Assembly: GCA_963422595.1 (NCBI GenBank)
Contig: OY730298.1
Span: 1,550,001 to 1,614,000 of the forward strand
Origin: G963422595 sp963422595
Lineage (GTDB): Bacteria; Pseudomonadota; Gammaproteobacteria; UBA4575
DNA: 64,000 bases
Reading direction: 5' to 3'
Shown in pieces: positions 42,765 to 53,031 of this stretch (within the stretch, counting starts at the first letter, position 1; every line of letters begins with the position of its first letter). A program made the translations under genes and the position numbers. Below the pieces are notes generated by a model, which saw only the letters and a program-made list of their open reading frames with translations, searched no databases and was not told the DNA's origin.

Positions 42765-43763
42765 TTAGTCGCGGTGATTACCCGGGCATTTTTCGACGAT
42801 AATCACCGCGCGTAGCGGCGCAGGATAACCTTCTATAGTTAAGTTTGGATTATCAGCGTTTAACGCATTGGCAAGCGAGTATCCTGACATCCACTCGGTT
42901 CGCCGTTGTTCTTCGATGGTGGTTCGGGTCACATCAATTAATCGGATATTTACAAAGCCGGATTCCTTTAACCAGGTTTTGAGTAGCGCATAACTCGGAA
43001 GTGCCCACACATTACGCATATTGGCATAACGCCGGTTCGGGGTGAGAAGGTTCTCGCCCTTATCGTCGATAATTAACGTTTCCAGTATGAGTTGTCCACG
43101 CTTGGCAAGCAGCATATGAATTCGATTAAGGTGCGTTTGCGGTCGTTGCTGGTGATATAGCACACCCATTGAAAATATCAGGTCGAATCCGGTGAGGCTG
43201 TCAGGCAGTTCTTCCAGCGTGTAAGGCAATACAAAAACCTGCTGAACTTCGGTCAGATATTTTCGTAACGCCAAAAATTGAAACACGTAAAGCCAGGTGG
43301 AATCGATTCCAATCACCAGGTCCGCACCCAAGGCCTGCATGCGCAACGCATAATAACCATTATTGCAGCCAATATCTAATACGAGCTTACCTTTGAGCTG
43401 CACATGAGGCGCAACGCGCGACCATTTCCAATCACTTCTCCACTCTGAATCAATGTGAATACCGAAGACGTTAAAGGGTCCTTTGCGCCAGGGGCATAAG
43501 GTCTTTAATGTTTCTTCCAGAGATTGCCTTACTCCCGACGTGCAGTCATTTAAATCACCAATGATGGGTGCGTGCCCAGCAAGATCAATTACTGATGGGG
43601 AAATATTCGGCAGTGACTGAAGCATTTGCCACCAGGTGTGAAAATTGCCATGCCCGGGATTGGCGTATTTATCGGCGAGACCTTTGGTAAGCTCGGCCTG
43701 AAATTTTTGCAACTTTGTGTCGTTGAGCAGCTGGATAAAAAGCGCGCTGTCAACAAAGTTCAT
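42765..43763 (-). CDS. cmoB: tRNA U34 carboxymethyltransferase CmoB
   Basis: 332 residues. CmoB moves the carboxymethyl group of carboxy-SAM to 5-hydroxyuridine at position 34 of tRNAs, giving cmo5U. Motifs: PWRKGPFNVFGIHIDSEWRS, the SAM-binding LVLDIGCNNGYYALRM, IFSMGVLYHQQRPQTHL and RTEWMSGYSLANAL. Length is usual. Its start overlaps the cmoA stop by 4 bases. Confidence 0.96.
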   Translation of the reverse strand: MNFVDSALFIQLLNDTKLQKFQAELTKGLADKYANPGHGNFHTWWQMLQSLPNISPSVIDLAGHAPIIGDLNDCTSGVRQSLEETLKTLCPWRKGPFNVFGIHIDSEWRSDWKWSRVAPHVQLKGKLVLDIGCNNGYYALRMQALGADLVIGIDSTWLYVFQFLALRKYLTEVQQVFVLPYTLEELPDSLTGFDLIFSMGVLYHQQRPQTHLNRIHMLLAKRGQLILETLIIDDKGENLLTPNRRYANMRNVWALPSYALLKTWLKESGFVNIRLIDVTRTTIEEQRRTEWMSGYSLANALNADNPNLTIEGYPAPLRAVIIVEKCPGNHRD

Positions 43764-44554
43764 TTGACCGCAATATAAGAGACAAAATTCAGAAATTTAG
43801 CCAGTATGAATATCTTTGAAAAGCCGGCTTTATGCAGGCGTTGCATGTGTTGACTATGCGTGTCTCTGATCAGGACGTTTTCTAACGCATCTCTTTTTTG
43901 GTTGATTTCCAAATCACTGTACTGATGATCACGCTTAAATTGTGCGTGCAGTTGCCACATCAACGCTTCTTCATCCACGTCTTCATGCATTATCTTTTCG
44001 GATAGTAATAGTGCCCCATTAGCATTCAAACCCGAATATATTTTTGTCATGAATTCATCACGCAGAATCGGATTAATAAATTGCAGGGTGTAGTTGACTA
44101 TCACACAAGCAGCATTTTCGAGGTTAATATCCAACACGTCCCGACATATTGGCTTCACTGAAGTATTTACATTTAACGCGGCAAGTCTTTTGGTAAGACG
44201 ATTGATCATCGCCGGCGAATTATCTACCGCAAATATGTTGATATTGTCGTGTTGAATTGTGTTTGCGATGCGCAGAGATACGTCGCCTAATGAACATCCT
44301 AAGTCGTAGCAGTTTGAGTGAGGCTGCATGAATTTTTTCGCAACTATCGGTATTAGTTGATTCAGGGCGGTATAGCCCGGAACTGAGCGCTTAATCATGT
44401 CTGCAAAAACACTTGCAACTTTGTTGTCGAAGATAAAATTTTCTATCTTGTCCTGCCTGATGGCATAGATGTGATCTTTTGCGGAATTCGCCACGCGAAT
44501 AATTCTAATTAATTGTTGAGTGTCTTTATTGATCTGCAATAGCGCCATGCTCAC
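43760..44554 (-). CDS. cmoA: Carboxy-S-adenosyl-L-methionine synthase CmoA
   Basis: Up to 264 residues. CmoA makes carboxy-SAM from SAM and prephenate. Motifs: NKVASVFADMIKRSVPGYTA, YDLGCSLGDVSLRIA, VIVNYTLQFI. The family is about 245 residues long, so the real start may be the GTG at ~44494 (VANSAKDHIYAI) rather than the GTG at 44554 or the ATG at 44548, both of which overlap prfC; none has a strong ribosome-binding site. cmoB follows with a 4-base overlap. Confidence 0.94.
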   Translation of the reverse strand: MSMALLQINKDTQQLIRIIRVANSAKDHIYAIRQDKIENFIFDNKVASVFADMIKRSVPGYTALNQLIPIVAKKFMQPHSNCYDLGCSLGDVSLRIANTIQHDNINIFAVDNSPAMINRLTKRLAALNVNTSVKPICRDVLDINLENAACVIVNYTLQFINPILRDEFMTKIYSGLNANGALLLSEKIMHEDVDEEALMWQLHAQFKRDHQYSDLEINQKRDALENVLIRDTHSQHMQRLHKAGFSKIFILAKFLNFVSYIAVK

Positions 44555-46139
44555 GTGTTGCGCAAAACTTAACGCCTGGCCACTTTTCCTGCACTATTTG
44601 TAGATTAACCCGCGTAGGCGCAATATAAACAAGTTTATCGCCATGGTCTAAAGCAAGATTTGCCTCTAACTTGCTTTTAAGTTTGAGCATATCCTGACCA
44701 TCATCACATGTGATCCAGCGAGCCGTATGGACATTAACCGGCTCAAATCTACATTCAACATGGTACTCATGCCTTAAGCGATGCCGTACAACATCAAATT
44801 GCAGTAGCCCTACGGCCCCGAGTATTAAGTCATTATTGGTTAGCGGCCTGAAAAGCTGTGTTGTGCCTTCTTCACATAATTGCAGGAGCCCTTTCAGTAA
44901 GGCTTTTGTTTTTAAGGGGTCTTTTAATTGTGCGCGTCGAAATAATTCTGGTGCGAAATTCGGGATACCGGTGAACGTAAGTATGTCTCCCTGTGTAAAG
45001 GTATCACCTATGCCAATGGTGCCGTGATTATGCAATCCAACGATGTCACCAGGATAGGCTCTATCTATTTGCGCGCGGTCGTTAGCGATAAAGGTGAGCG
45101 CATCATTGATCTTTACTTCTCTCCCCAGTTGTACGTGCCGTAACTTCATGCCCTTTTGAAAACTGCCGGAGCAAACTCTCATAAAGGCAATGCGATCATG
45201 GTGATTAGGATCCATGTTGGCTTGCACCTTAAACACGAAACCTGTGAATTTTTCTGCATCCGCAAATATCTCTTTTACCTGATCTTGTGAGGTGTGTGCG
45301 CTCCTGGATTGTGGTGCCGGTGCATAGTCGACAAATTTTTCCAGCAATTCGGCCACACCAAAATTATTTAGTGCCGAACCAAAAAATACCGGCGTGAGAT
45401 CACCATTAAGATAAGCCTGATGATCAAAGGCATGACTCGCACCTTTAACCAATTCTATGTCATCGCGCAGCCCATGCGCCTGATCTCCAATGAGTTCATC
45501 CAGTCGCGAGTTATGCAGCCCCCTGACGACTTCACCGCTGAGTATTTTGCCCGCATGATGTGAGCTGTAAATATGCGTGGAATCATGCAGTAAGTGAAAC
45601 ACGCCCTTAAAAAGTCTGCCCATTCCAATTGGCCATGTAATCGGCGCGCATTTCATTTTCAAAACACTTTCCACTTCGTCTAAAAGCTCAATCGGCTGCT
45701 TGCCGTCACGATCTAATTTGTTGATAAAGGTAATGATTGGGGTATCACGTAACCGACAAATTTCTATTAACTTAAGCGTGCGTTCTTCTACTCCCCTGGC
45801 ATTGTCAATAACCATTAGGGCAGAATCTACCGCAGTTAGAGTTCTATACGTGTCTTCTGAAAAATCAGCGTGTCCAGGTGTGTCTAATAGATTGATGACG
45901 CAATCGCGATAATTGAATTGCATTACTGAGCTGGTAATGGAAATACCACGTTGTTGCTCTAATTGCATCCAGTCTGAAGTGGCGTGACGCACGGCTTTAC
46001 GGCCTTTCACGGTGCCCGCCAGCTTAATTGCACCACTAAATAGTAAAAGTTTTTCGGTGACTGTGGTCTTGCCGGCGTCCGGATGAGAAATGATTGCAAA
46101 GGTACGACGTCGGCTGGTTTGTAGTTGATGTTGGTTCAT
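44526..46139 (-). CDS. prfC: Peptide chain release factor 3
   Basis: 537 residues from the ATG at 46139 (frame open to 46172). RF3 is a GTPase that removes RF1/RF2 from the ribosome after peptide release. G motifs: SHPDAGKTTVTEKLL, GISITSSVMQF, LLDTPGHADFSEDTYRTL and FINKLDRDG. The C-terminal domain includes VGLLQFDVVRHRLRHEYHVE. Length is slightly above the usual 525-530. It lies upstream of cmoA on the same strand. Confidence 0.97.
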   Translation of the reverse strand: MNQHQLQTSRRRTFAIISHPDAGKTTVTEKLLLFSGAIKLAGTVKGRKAVRHATSDWMQLEQQRGISITSSVMQFNYRDCVINLLDTPGHADFSEDTYRTLTAVDSALMVIDNARGVEERTLKLIEICRLRDTPIITFINKLDRDGKQPIELLDEVESVLKMKCAPITWPIGMGRLFKGVFHLLHDSTHIYSSHHAGKILSGEVVRGLHNSRLDELIGDQAHGLRDDIELVKGASHAFDHQAYLNGDLTPVFFGSALNNFGVAELLEKFVDYAPAPQSRSAHTSQDQVKEIFADAEKFTGFVFKVQANMDPNHHDRIAFMRVCSGSFQKGMKLRHVQLGREVKINDALTFIANDRAQIDRAYPGDIVGLHNHGTIGIGDTFTQGDILTFTGIPNFAPELFRRAQLKDPLKTKALLKGLLQLCEEGTTQLFRPLTNNDLILGAVGLLQFDVVRHRLRHEYHVECRFEPVNVHTARWITCDDGQDMLKLKSKLEANLALDHGDKLVYIAPTRVNLQIVQEKWPGVKFCATREHGAIADQ

Positions 46140-46237
46140 GGTAGACAGGTGACAGGAACTTACAGAAAGCACGCGATTATAACGAAATGTAGATTGTTGC
46201 CGTCAACAGGTTGAGTAAGGTCATGAAACTATAAAAT

Positions 46238-46702
46238 CTAAAGCGATTTTGCGAGGATTACCGCATCTTCCCGACCAAATAAAGCAGGATAATAGCTTCT
46301 GCGTGTGCCGATCTCACTAAAACCTTCAGAAAAATACAATGACAGAGCCTGGACGTTGGTCGGACGTACTTCAAGAAATGCCGTGTCGGCCTTGCGCTGG
46401 CGCGCAATAGCCAGTAATTGAGCCAATAAACGCCTGCCTATCCCTTGCCCCTGATAGGGCAGGTCTACACATATGTTGAGGATGTGACATTCCTGTACAG
46501 CAAGAAACATCACGCCATAACCAATAACTCGTGGTTCAATCTGGATGACCCAAGAGGAATAATCATACCGTAAGCAGTCGTGGAATATCCCTTCAGTCCA
46601 GGGAAATTGGTAGCAGCGTTGTTCAATATCGAGAACTACCGGTAAGTCATATTCGGTCATTAGTCGATAGGCTTCAGTTGAGTGTTCAAAAACGACGCTC
46701 AT
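46238..46702 (-). CDS. rimI: Ribosomal protein S18 alanine N-acetyltransferase
   Basis: 154 residues of the GNAT fold. Acetyl-CoA loop: CVDLPYQGQGIGRRLL; the C-terminal FLEVRPTNVQALSLYFSEGF and EIGTRRSYYPA are characteristic of RimI. It acetylates the N-terminal alanine of ribosomal protein S18. It stands between the glycosylase gene and prfC, all on the minus strand. Confidence 0.9.
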   Translation of the reverse strand: MSVVFEHSTEAYRLMTEYDLPVVLDIEQRCYQFPWTEGIFHDCLRYDYSSWVIQIEPRVIGYGVMFLAVQECHILNICVDLPYQGQGIGRRLLAQLLAIARQRKADTAFLEVRPTNVQALSLYFSEGFSEIGTRRSYYPALFGREDAVILAKSL

Positions 46703-46770
46703 ATATTAAAGTCTAAATCAACGACAAGCGGTGCTTATTATTTGCTAATATCTCAGGGTAGTAATGAGTA

Positions 46771-47493
46771 TCAATCCATGCTCTCAAACGCAAATTTCAA
46801 ATCTTCCCAAGCCTTGCGTTTTTGCTGTGGACTACGTAATAAGTAGGCGGGATGGTAGGTTGCCACTATAGGAATCTGCGTGTCTTCATAGGTATGTTTT
46901 GTGCCTCGCAACCGCCCTATCGGAGCATCTGTATTAAGCAAGGATTGGGCCGCAATCCTGCCCAGAGCAAGGATTATTTTCGGCTGTATAAGATTAATTT
47001 GTTGGCGCAAATAAGGACGACAACATTCCACTTCAGGTGGTCGTGGATCACGATTATCAGGCGGCCGACACTTGAGTATGTTGGCAATAAACACTTCTCC
47101 GCGCGTCAAACCAATTGCATGAAGCATGTTTGTCAATAACTGGCCGGCACGCCCTACAAAGGGCTCACCCTTTCGATCTTCATCGGCACCGGGTGCTTCT
47201 CCAATAATGAGCCAATTCGCGGCCGGATGCCCGGTACCAAAAACCGTTTGCGTGCGGGTTTGGTGCAGATCACATAAGGTACACGCTGCGACGCTGCGCT
47301 TAAGTTCATCCAAACTTTTCACAATGTGATTATTGACAGTGCTTGTTTCTTTAAAAACATCATCGGCTGGTGGTAGTTTGTCAGGGGGGTAATCATCTGC
47401 ACCTATTGCATTTCGGGACTGCACGGGGCCTTGAGCTACCCAAGCCTGAATCCCCATTTGGCTCATATAAAACAAGCGTTTTTTTTCATTCAT
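46771..47493 (-). CDS. Uracil-DNA glycosylase, family 4 type
   Basis: 240 residues. It removes uracil from DNA. Motif A is IIGEAPGADEDRKGEPFVG and motif B is HPAYLLRSPQQKR. The four cysteines for the iron-sulphur cluster are seen: CTLC near residue 70, and those in KCRPP and ECCRPYL. An N-terminal low-complexity part (~55 residues) precedes the domain, as is common in proteobacterial members. The start is three bases after the leuA stop, so it is probably co-transcribed with leuA. Confidence 0.9.
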   Translation of the reverse strand: MNEKKRLFYMSQMGIQAWVAQGPVQSRNAIGADDYPPDKLPPADDVFKETSTVNNHIVKSLDELKRSVAACTLCDLHQTRTQTVFGTGHPAANWLIIGEAPGADEDRKGEPFVGRAGQLLTNMLHAIGLTRGEVFIANILKCRPPDNRDPRPPEVECCRPYLRQQINLIQPKIILALGRIAAQSLLNTDAPIGRLRGTKHTYEDTQIPIVATYHPAYLLRSPQQKRKAWEDLKFAFESMD

Positions 47494-47496
47494 GTC

Positions 47497-49041
47497 TTAC
47501 AGATCGTGCTGTGGATGCGCTCTCTCCTGAGGACTTGCAAGTTTATTCAACGCCTGTAGATAGGCTTTTGCAGATGCCATAACAATGTCGGTGTCTGCTC
47601 CATGCCCATTAACGATTCTTCCGGCTTTTTGCAACCGCACTGTGACTTCGCCTTGCGAATCCGTGCCGGTAGTAATATTGTTTACGGAATATAGTTGTAA
47701 CTGTGCCCGACTCTCTATAATTTCTTCTATGGCACCAAACGCTGCGTCAACTGGCCCGGCACCATTCGCCGCCGCTGTAACCTGCTTACCATGTACTGAT
47801 AAAGTTACCTGGGCATACGGGGTTCTGTCGGTTTCTATATTGGCTTTTAATGCAACCAGCTTGTAATAATCATTGTTTTCATAACTGGTGTCGGTAACAA
47901 GAGCATGTAGGTCTTCATCGTAAATTTGATGCTTGCGATCAGCTAAATCCTTAAACTTCATAAATGTATTATTTAATTCGTCTTCTGTTTCAAATGTAAT
48001 TCCCAATTCGTCCAGGCGAGTTCGAAACGCATTACGACCAGAGTGTTTACCTAAAACGATTTTGTTAGCCGCCCAACCGACGTCTTCGGCACACATAATT
48101 TCATAAGTCTCACGCGCCTTTAGTACTCCATCCTGATGGATACCGGATTCATGCGCAAACGCATTGGCTCCAACAATAGCTTTATTCGGCTGTACCGGAA
48201 ATCCGGTAATGGTCGAAACCATGCGGGAAGTCGGAACAATTTGCGTAGTGTCAAGCCCGGTCTCACATGGAAATATGTCTTGACGAGTACGCACTGTCAT
48301 GACTATTTCTTCCAGTGAGGCGTTGCCGGCACGCTCACCCAAACCATTAATGGTGCATTCAACTTGTCGCGCACCATGCAATACAGCTGACAGGGAGTTG
48401 GCAACGGCAAGACCTAAATCATTATGGCAATGAACTGAAAATACAGCTTGATCGGAGTTGGCAACGTTCCCTATCAAGCGGCCTACCAGGTCACCAAACT
48501 GATCCGGAATGTTGTAACCAACCGTATCCGGGACGTTAATTGTGTTGGCACCGGCTTTAATTACTTTTTCAATAATCCTGCATAAAAAATCGAACTCTGA
48601 ACGACCTGCGTCTTCAGGGGAAAATTCGACGTCATCGGTGTATTTTCTGGCTCGTTTTACAGCAGCGGTGGCTTGTTCAACGACTTGACTTTCTGTCATG
48701 CGTAGTTTGCGCTGCATGTGTATAGGTGAGGTAGCAATAAAAGTATGAATCCTTGCAGACTGCGCCGGCTGTAACGCTTCACCAACGCGATCAATGTCCC
48801 TGTAAAGTGCGCGTGCCAAACCACAAACGGTACTGTCTTTAATGGTGGTGGCGACTGCCTGCACACTGCTAAAATCTCCGGGACTTGCCATTGGGAATCC
48901 GGCTTCGATAACGTCTACTTTCATGCGTTCTAAAGATTTCGCAATACGAACTTTTTCGTCGCGCGTCATTGATGCGCCGGGACTTTGTTCTCCATCCCGC
49001 AAAGTCGTATCGAAAATCGCTAACTTTTCTTTGGTCGCCAT
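47497..49041 (-). CDS. leuA: 2-isopropylmalate synthase
   Basis: 514 residues. First committed step of leucine biosynthesis: acetyl-CoA plus 2-oxoisovalerate. N-terminal catalytic barrel: IFDTTLRDGEQSPGASM, HCHNDLGLAVANSLS, NGLGERAGNASLEE and HESGIHQDG. C-terminal regulatory domain (from ~390) shows the leucine-binding type fold (ASAKAYLQALNKL near the end). Length is standard. Leucine feedback is expected from the family. Confidence 0.97.
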   Translation of the reverse strand: MATKEKLAIFDTTLRDGEQSPGASMTRDEKVRIAKSLERMKVDVIEAGFPMASPGDFSSVQAVATTIKDSTVCGLARALYRDIDRVGEALQPAQSARIHTFIATSPIHMQRKLRMTESQVVEQATAAVKRARKYTDDVEFSPEDAGRSEFDFLCRIIEKVIKAGANTINVPDTVGYNIPDQFGDLVGRLIGNVANSDQAVFSVHCHNDLGLAVANSLSAVLHGARQVECTINGLGERAGNASLEEIVMTVRTRQDIFPCETGLDTTQIVPTSRMVSTITGFPVQPNKAIVGANAFAHESGIHQDGVLKARETYEIMCAEDVGWAANKIVLGKHSGRNAFRTRLDELGITFETEDELNNTFMKFKDLADRKHQIYDEDLHALVTDTSYENNDYYKLVALKANIETDRTPYAQVTLSVHGKQVTAAANGAGPVDAAFGAIEEIIESRAQLQLYSVNNITTGTDSQGEVTVRLQKAGRIVNGHGADTDIVMASAKAYLQALNKLASPQERAHPQHDL

Positions 49042-49367
49042 TGCATCATGCCCTTAGATATAGCCCACCAGTGTTTGGTAAACATCCAGCGGTCAGACTG
49101 GATCATACAGTGTCAATCTTAAAAAAACTCTGATTGAGAAGGTATGAATAATTAGTAATGCACGTATAAGCCTCGCCAGGATTAGAAAATGCCGCTACCG
49201 CGGCAGTAACAGCAGTGCCGGAGCAGTAAGTGTAAAGACGGGGGTATGCTGTAATACTTCAACAGATGCGCCTGAAGATTGTGGGAATAATTGCTGCATG
49301 CACTGAATATAGCCCGATAAACAGAAATTTTCCACAAATTATTTACGGGATACGTAAATTTTACGAC
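49042..49367. other. Intergenic region between pssA and leuA
   Basis: 326 bases. I see a short palindrome-like stretch near 49190-49205 (GCCGCTACCGCGGC) but no tRNA, no leader peptide with leucine codons and no clear terminator. Confidence 0.4.
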
Positions 49368-50150
49368 TTAGTGCCTTTTTCCTTCATTGACGCCGCTGGT
49401 TCGAAAATAGCGTTTGCGCCGCAAGCGAATAAGATATGTCATTGGACCGGATAAAGCGTACACGGAAAATAATGCAAGAAACAGCTTGGGGGTGTCTATT
49501 GAAGCTAAAATAAATCCAAACACTACGGCTAACATGGCAATAAAAGGGACACGGTCACCTGGATTTATGTCTTTAAAACTATAGTAGCTGAAGTTGCTTA
49601 CCATAAATGTACCCAGCAAGATGGTGACGGTTAGTGCGGGTATCGCAAAATTCGCGCGCGATAGTTGCATGTCGTGACAAACCCAAATGAAGCTAACCAA
49701 CGCCCCAGCCGCTGCCGGACTGGGTAAACCTTGAAAATATCGCTTACTTACAATCGTTACCCGGGTATTAAATCTGGCCAGACGTAATGCGGTGGTCGCA
49801 GTATAAAAAAACGCGGCCAGCCAGCCGAGCTTGGACCATATCCAGGGAAAATCGCTAAAGTGAGCCAGCGCCCACTCGTATACTACTAACGACGGCGCTA
49901 CCCCAAACGCAACCATATCGGAAATGCTGTCGTAGTGAGACCCGAATTCACTCGTTGTTTGAGTCATGCGCGCAACTCGTCCATCAAACCCATCCAGTAA
50001 CATGGCTAATACAATGGCGATAGCGGCATGCTCAAACCGATCAGCAGTAGCTGCAACAATGGCATAAAAACCAGCAAACAAGGTGCCAGTGGTGAATAAA
50101 TTGGGAAGTAGGTAGATGCCTTTACGCGGCTTTCCTGTCATATTTTTCAT
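49368..50150 (-). CDS. pssA: CDP-diacylglycerol-serine O-phosphatidyltransferase
   Basis: 260 residues, a membrane protein with about six hydrophobic segments. The CDP-alcohol phosphotransferase motif is complete: LLDGFDGRVARMTQTTSEFG followed by SHYDSISDMVAFGVAP (all three aspartates of the D-x2-DG-x2-AR-x8-G-x3-D-x3-D series). It makes phosphatidylserine. The Psd-like gene is six bases upstream on the same strand, so the two form an operon for phosphatidylethanolamine. Confidence 0.95.
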   Translation of the reverse strand: MKNMTGKPRKGIYLLPNLFTTGTLFAGFYAIVAATADRFEHAAIAIVLAMLLDGFDGRVARMTQTTSEFGSHYDSISDMVAFGVAPSLVVYEWALAHFSDFPWIWSKLGWLAAFFYTATTALRLARFNTRVTIVSKRYFQGLPSPAAAGALVSFIWVCHDMQLSRANFAIPALTVTILLGTFMVSNFSYYSFKDINPGDRVPFIAMLAVVFGFILASIDTPKLFLALFSVYALSGPMTYLIRLRRKRYFRTSGVNEGKRH

Positions 50151-50156
50151 AGGTTT

Positions 50157-50774
50157 TCAAACTGTAGTTTGACGTACAAATTCCGCCAATTTGTCACCGC
50201 CAGCACGCACTGACTGCCCCACCCTGATGGTAATATGGGCAGTTGCCGGCAAATAAACCTCGACTTCACAAGCAAACGCCATAAGCCCGCAACGCTGCCC
50301 CTGACCCAGCTTTTGACCAACACTAATCCGGCAGCTTGCGTGACGCAGCACGGAGTTCAGATCGGCGGCCATGACGATATTATCCCGCTCATCAGTTTGT
50401 ACCCAAATTGCCAGTTGTGGATACGCTGGCGTGGTTGGAGAGTTCACCCATAAATTCTGCACTTTGCCCTCTACCGGACTATGTACGTTAAGTTCCCCAA
50501 AAACAGATTGCCGTAAACGCACACTTTTGGCATCACGATTTAGATAAGGGTCGTATATTTCTCTAATCTCTATGACTCTGGCGTCTATCGGGCTAATCAC
50601 TGCCACAGGTATGGCAGGAATAACGCGCTTAAAGTCACGAAACAGGAATAATAGTGTTATAAGCAATAACCAGGCAAGCCATGCAGTAGTAACACCAAAC
50701 TTGTAATGCACCAGAGCAATGAGCGCGCCCATTATGAGTAATGGTAGCTGCGCTTCTTTGGCGATTGGTATCAT
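50157..50774 (-). CDS. Phosphatidylserine decarboxylase-family protein with altered maturation site
   Basis: 205 residues; an N-terminal hydrophobic hairpin (residues ~10-45) is followed by a domain like the short archaeal/bacterial Psd type (VISPIDARVIEI, SVFGELNVHSPVEGKVQ, GQRCGLMAFACEVEVYLP). In Psd the last motif is FGS, where the serine cleaves the chain and becomes the pyruvoyl group. Here it is FAC (GCT TGT), so glycine and serine are replaced by alanine and cysteine. The usual Asn-Arg after the LNVH element is also lost. Cysteine can in principle still support the acyl shift, more slowly. The position before pssA supports the Psd role, but activity is not certain. Confidence 0.75.
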   Translation of the reverse strand: MIPIAKEAQLPLLIMGALIALVHYKFGVTTAWLAWLLLITLLFLFRDFKRVIPAIPVAVISPIDARVIEIREIYDPYLNRDAKSVRLRQSVFGELNVHSPVEGKVQNLWVNSPTTPAYPQLAIWVQTDERDNIVMAADLNSVLRHASCRISVGQKLGQGQRCGLMAFACEVEVYLPATAHITIRVGQSVRAGGDKLAEFVRQTTV

Positions 50775-50816
50775 GGTGGTGACTCATGGTGTTATGGTGT
50801 CACACTAAGATGAGGG

Positions 50817-51833
<1,017 letters not shown>

Positions 51834-51867
51834 ACGTATCCTCTTATAATATTCTGTAAACTTAAAA

Positions 51868-52368
51868 TCACATTGACTCTAATTTCAACATCGTCTTTCC
51901 CGCAGAAATGCCTAATGCACCTGAACGTACAAGTTCATAAACGGTTTTAGCAGGTACAGTTTGTATGGCTTGATCTAACTTTTCACCAACTCCGGTTATT
52001 TCCACAACAATAGCACCGTGGGAATCATCAACTACTTTCCCACCATACTCATTTGTTAAAATATTCAAAATCGATTCGGTTGATTTTGTATCGCGTAATT
52101 TTAACAGTAGGATTTCTCTTTCAATATGCTTGTCCGCAGTTAAATCAAGTGTCGTAACCACGTCAACCAGTTTATTAAGTTGTTTCCTGATCTGTGCTAT
52201 GACTTCTTCGCTGCCGTCGGTAACAACGGTGATACGCGAAACCGTCGGATCATCAGTCGGTGCTACATTTAGTGATTCAATGTTGTAACCACGCGCAGAA
52301 AATAAACCTGAGACTCTTGATAAAGCACCAGCTTCATTTTCTAACAAAATTGAAATAATGTGCCGCAT
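51868..52368 (-). CDS. ilvH: Acetolactate synthase small (regulatory) subunit
   Basis: 166 residues. N-terminal ACT domain (ISILLENEAGALSRVSGLFS, RGYNIESLNVAPTDD) that binds valine, and the C-terminal domain (VVEITGVGEKLDQAI). It regulates the catalytic subunit IlvI/IlvB, which normally is encoded just upstream; here the upstream neighbour is tusA, 160 bases away, so the large subunit lies elsewhere. ilvC follows. Confidence 0.94.
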   Translation of the reverse strand: MRHIISILLENEAGALSRVSGLFSARGYNIESLNVAPTDDPTVSRITVVTDGSEEVIAQIRKQLNKLVDVVTTLDLTADKHIEREILLLKLRDTKSTESILNILTNEYGGKVVDDSHGAIVVEITGVGEKLDQAIQTVPAKTVYELVRSGALGISAGKTMLKLESM

Positions 52369-52528
52369 TTGTCACACCAGAATTTGAAGTTTTATGGCCC
52401 GGTATAAACCAGGAAATAAAATGCTAAACCCAACGTGGCATGAACGTTAGCATTATAAGATGTGTTTTCAAAAGACTTCAGTTGTGATGCAGCTACACTA
52501 CACTTGCTAACGTTGTTGTTGCTTTTTG

Positions 52529-52759
52529 TTATTTCTTTTTAATGCGGAAATAAAATTTGCCGTCACTTTCACTGGAATCCAAAAGTTGGTTACCCGTTTG
52601 TTTTGAGAATGCTTCGAAATCTTTAACGGACCCCGGATCGGTAGCAATAATATGCAACACTTTCCCTGAATCCATGCCGGATAAAGATTTTTTTGCTCGC
52701 AAAATTGGCAGAGGACAATTTAATCCACACGCATCTAGTTCCTGGTCAAATTCGGCCAT
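52529..52759 (-). CDS. tusA: TusA-family sulfurtransferase
   Basis: 76 residues. The start FDQELDACGLNCPLPILRAK holds the CPxP motif with the reactive cysteine; the C-terminal part (VLHIIATDPGSVKDFEAFSK) fits the family. It relays persulphide sulphur, for 2-thiouridine in tRNA or for sulphur metabolism. No other sulphur-relay genes are close. Confidence 0.88.
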   Translation of the reverse strand: MAEFDQELDACGLNCPLPILRAKKSLSGMDSGKVLHIIATDPGSVKDFEAFSKQTGNQLLDSSESDGKFYFRIKKK

Positions 52760-53031
52760 TAAAAACTCCTTGAAAATTACTTTAATGCGCTAGCTTATAC
52801 GCAATCGAAACTGAAAACACAATATACTATAATGCTTAAAACGGGTTGGTTATATTAATTCCATGATATTTGCATATATATGGCGTGTACCGCTATTAAC
52901 TTTATACCCCTATCAATCTTTTGGCCTTTGTTAACCGCTATAATGATGTAAACGATTTAGTTATTAAACACGGAGGTGTAAGGATGGTGAGGATAATGCG
53001 TGGTAAAAGATAATTATGAGTCATATTGTTG

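Noticed and set aside
42621..42765. Possible tRNA or small RNA between the convergent nuclease and cmoB genes
   Set aside because: No cloverleaf arms or conserved TTC loop could be found.
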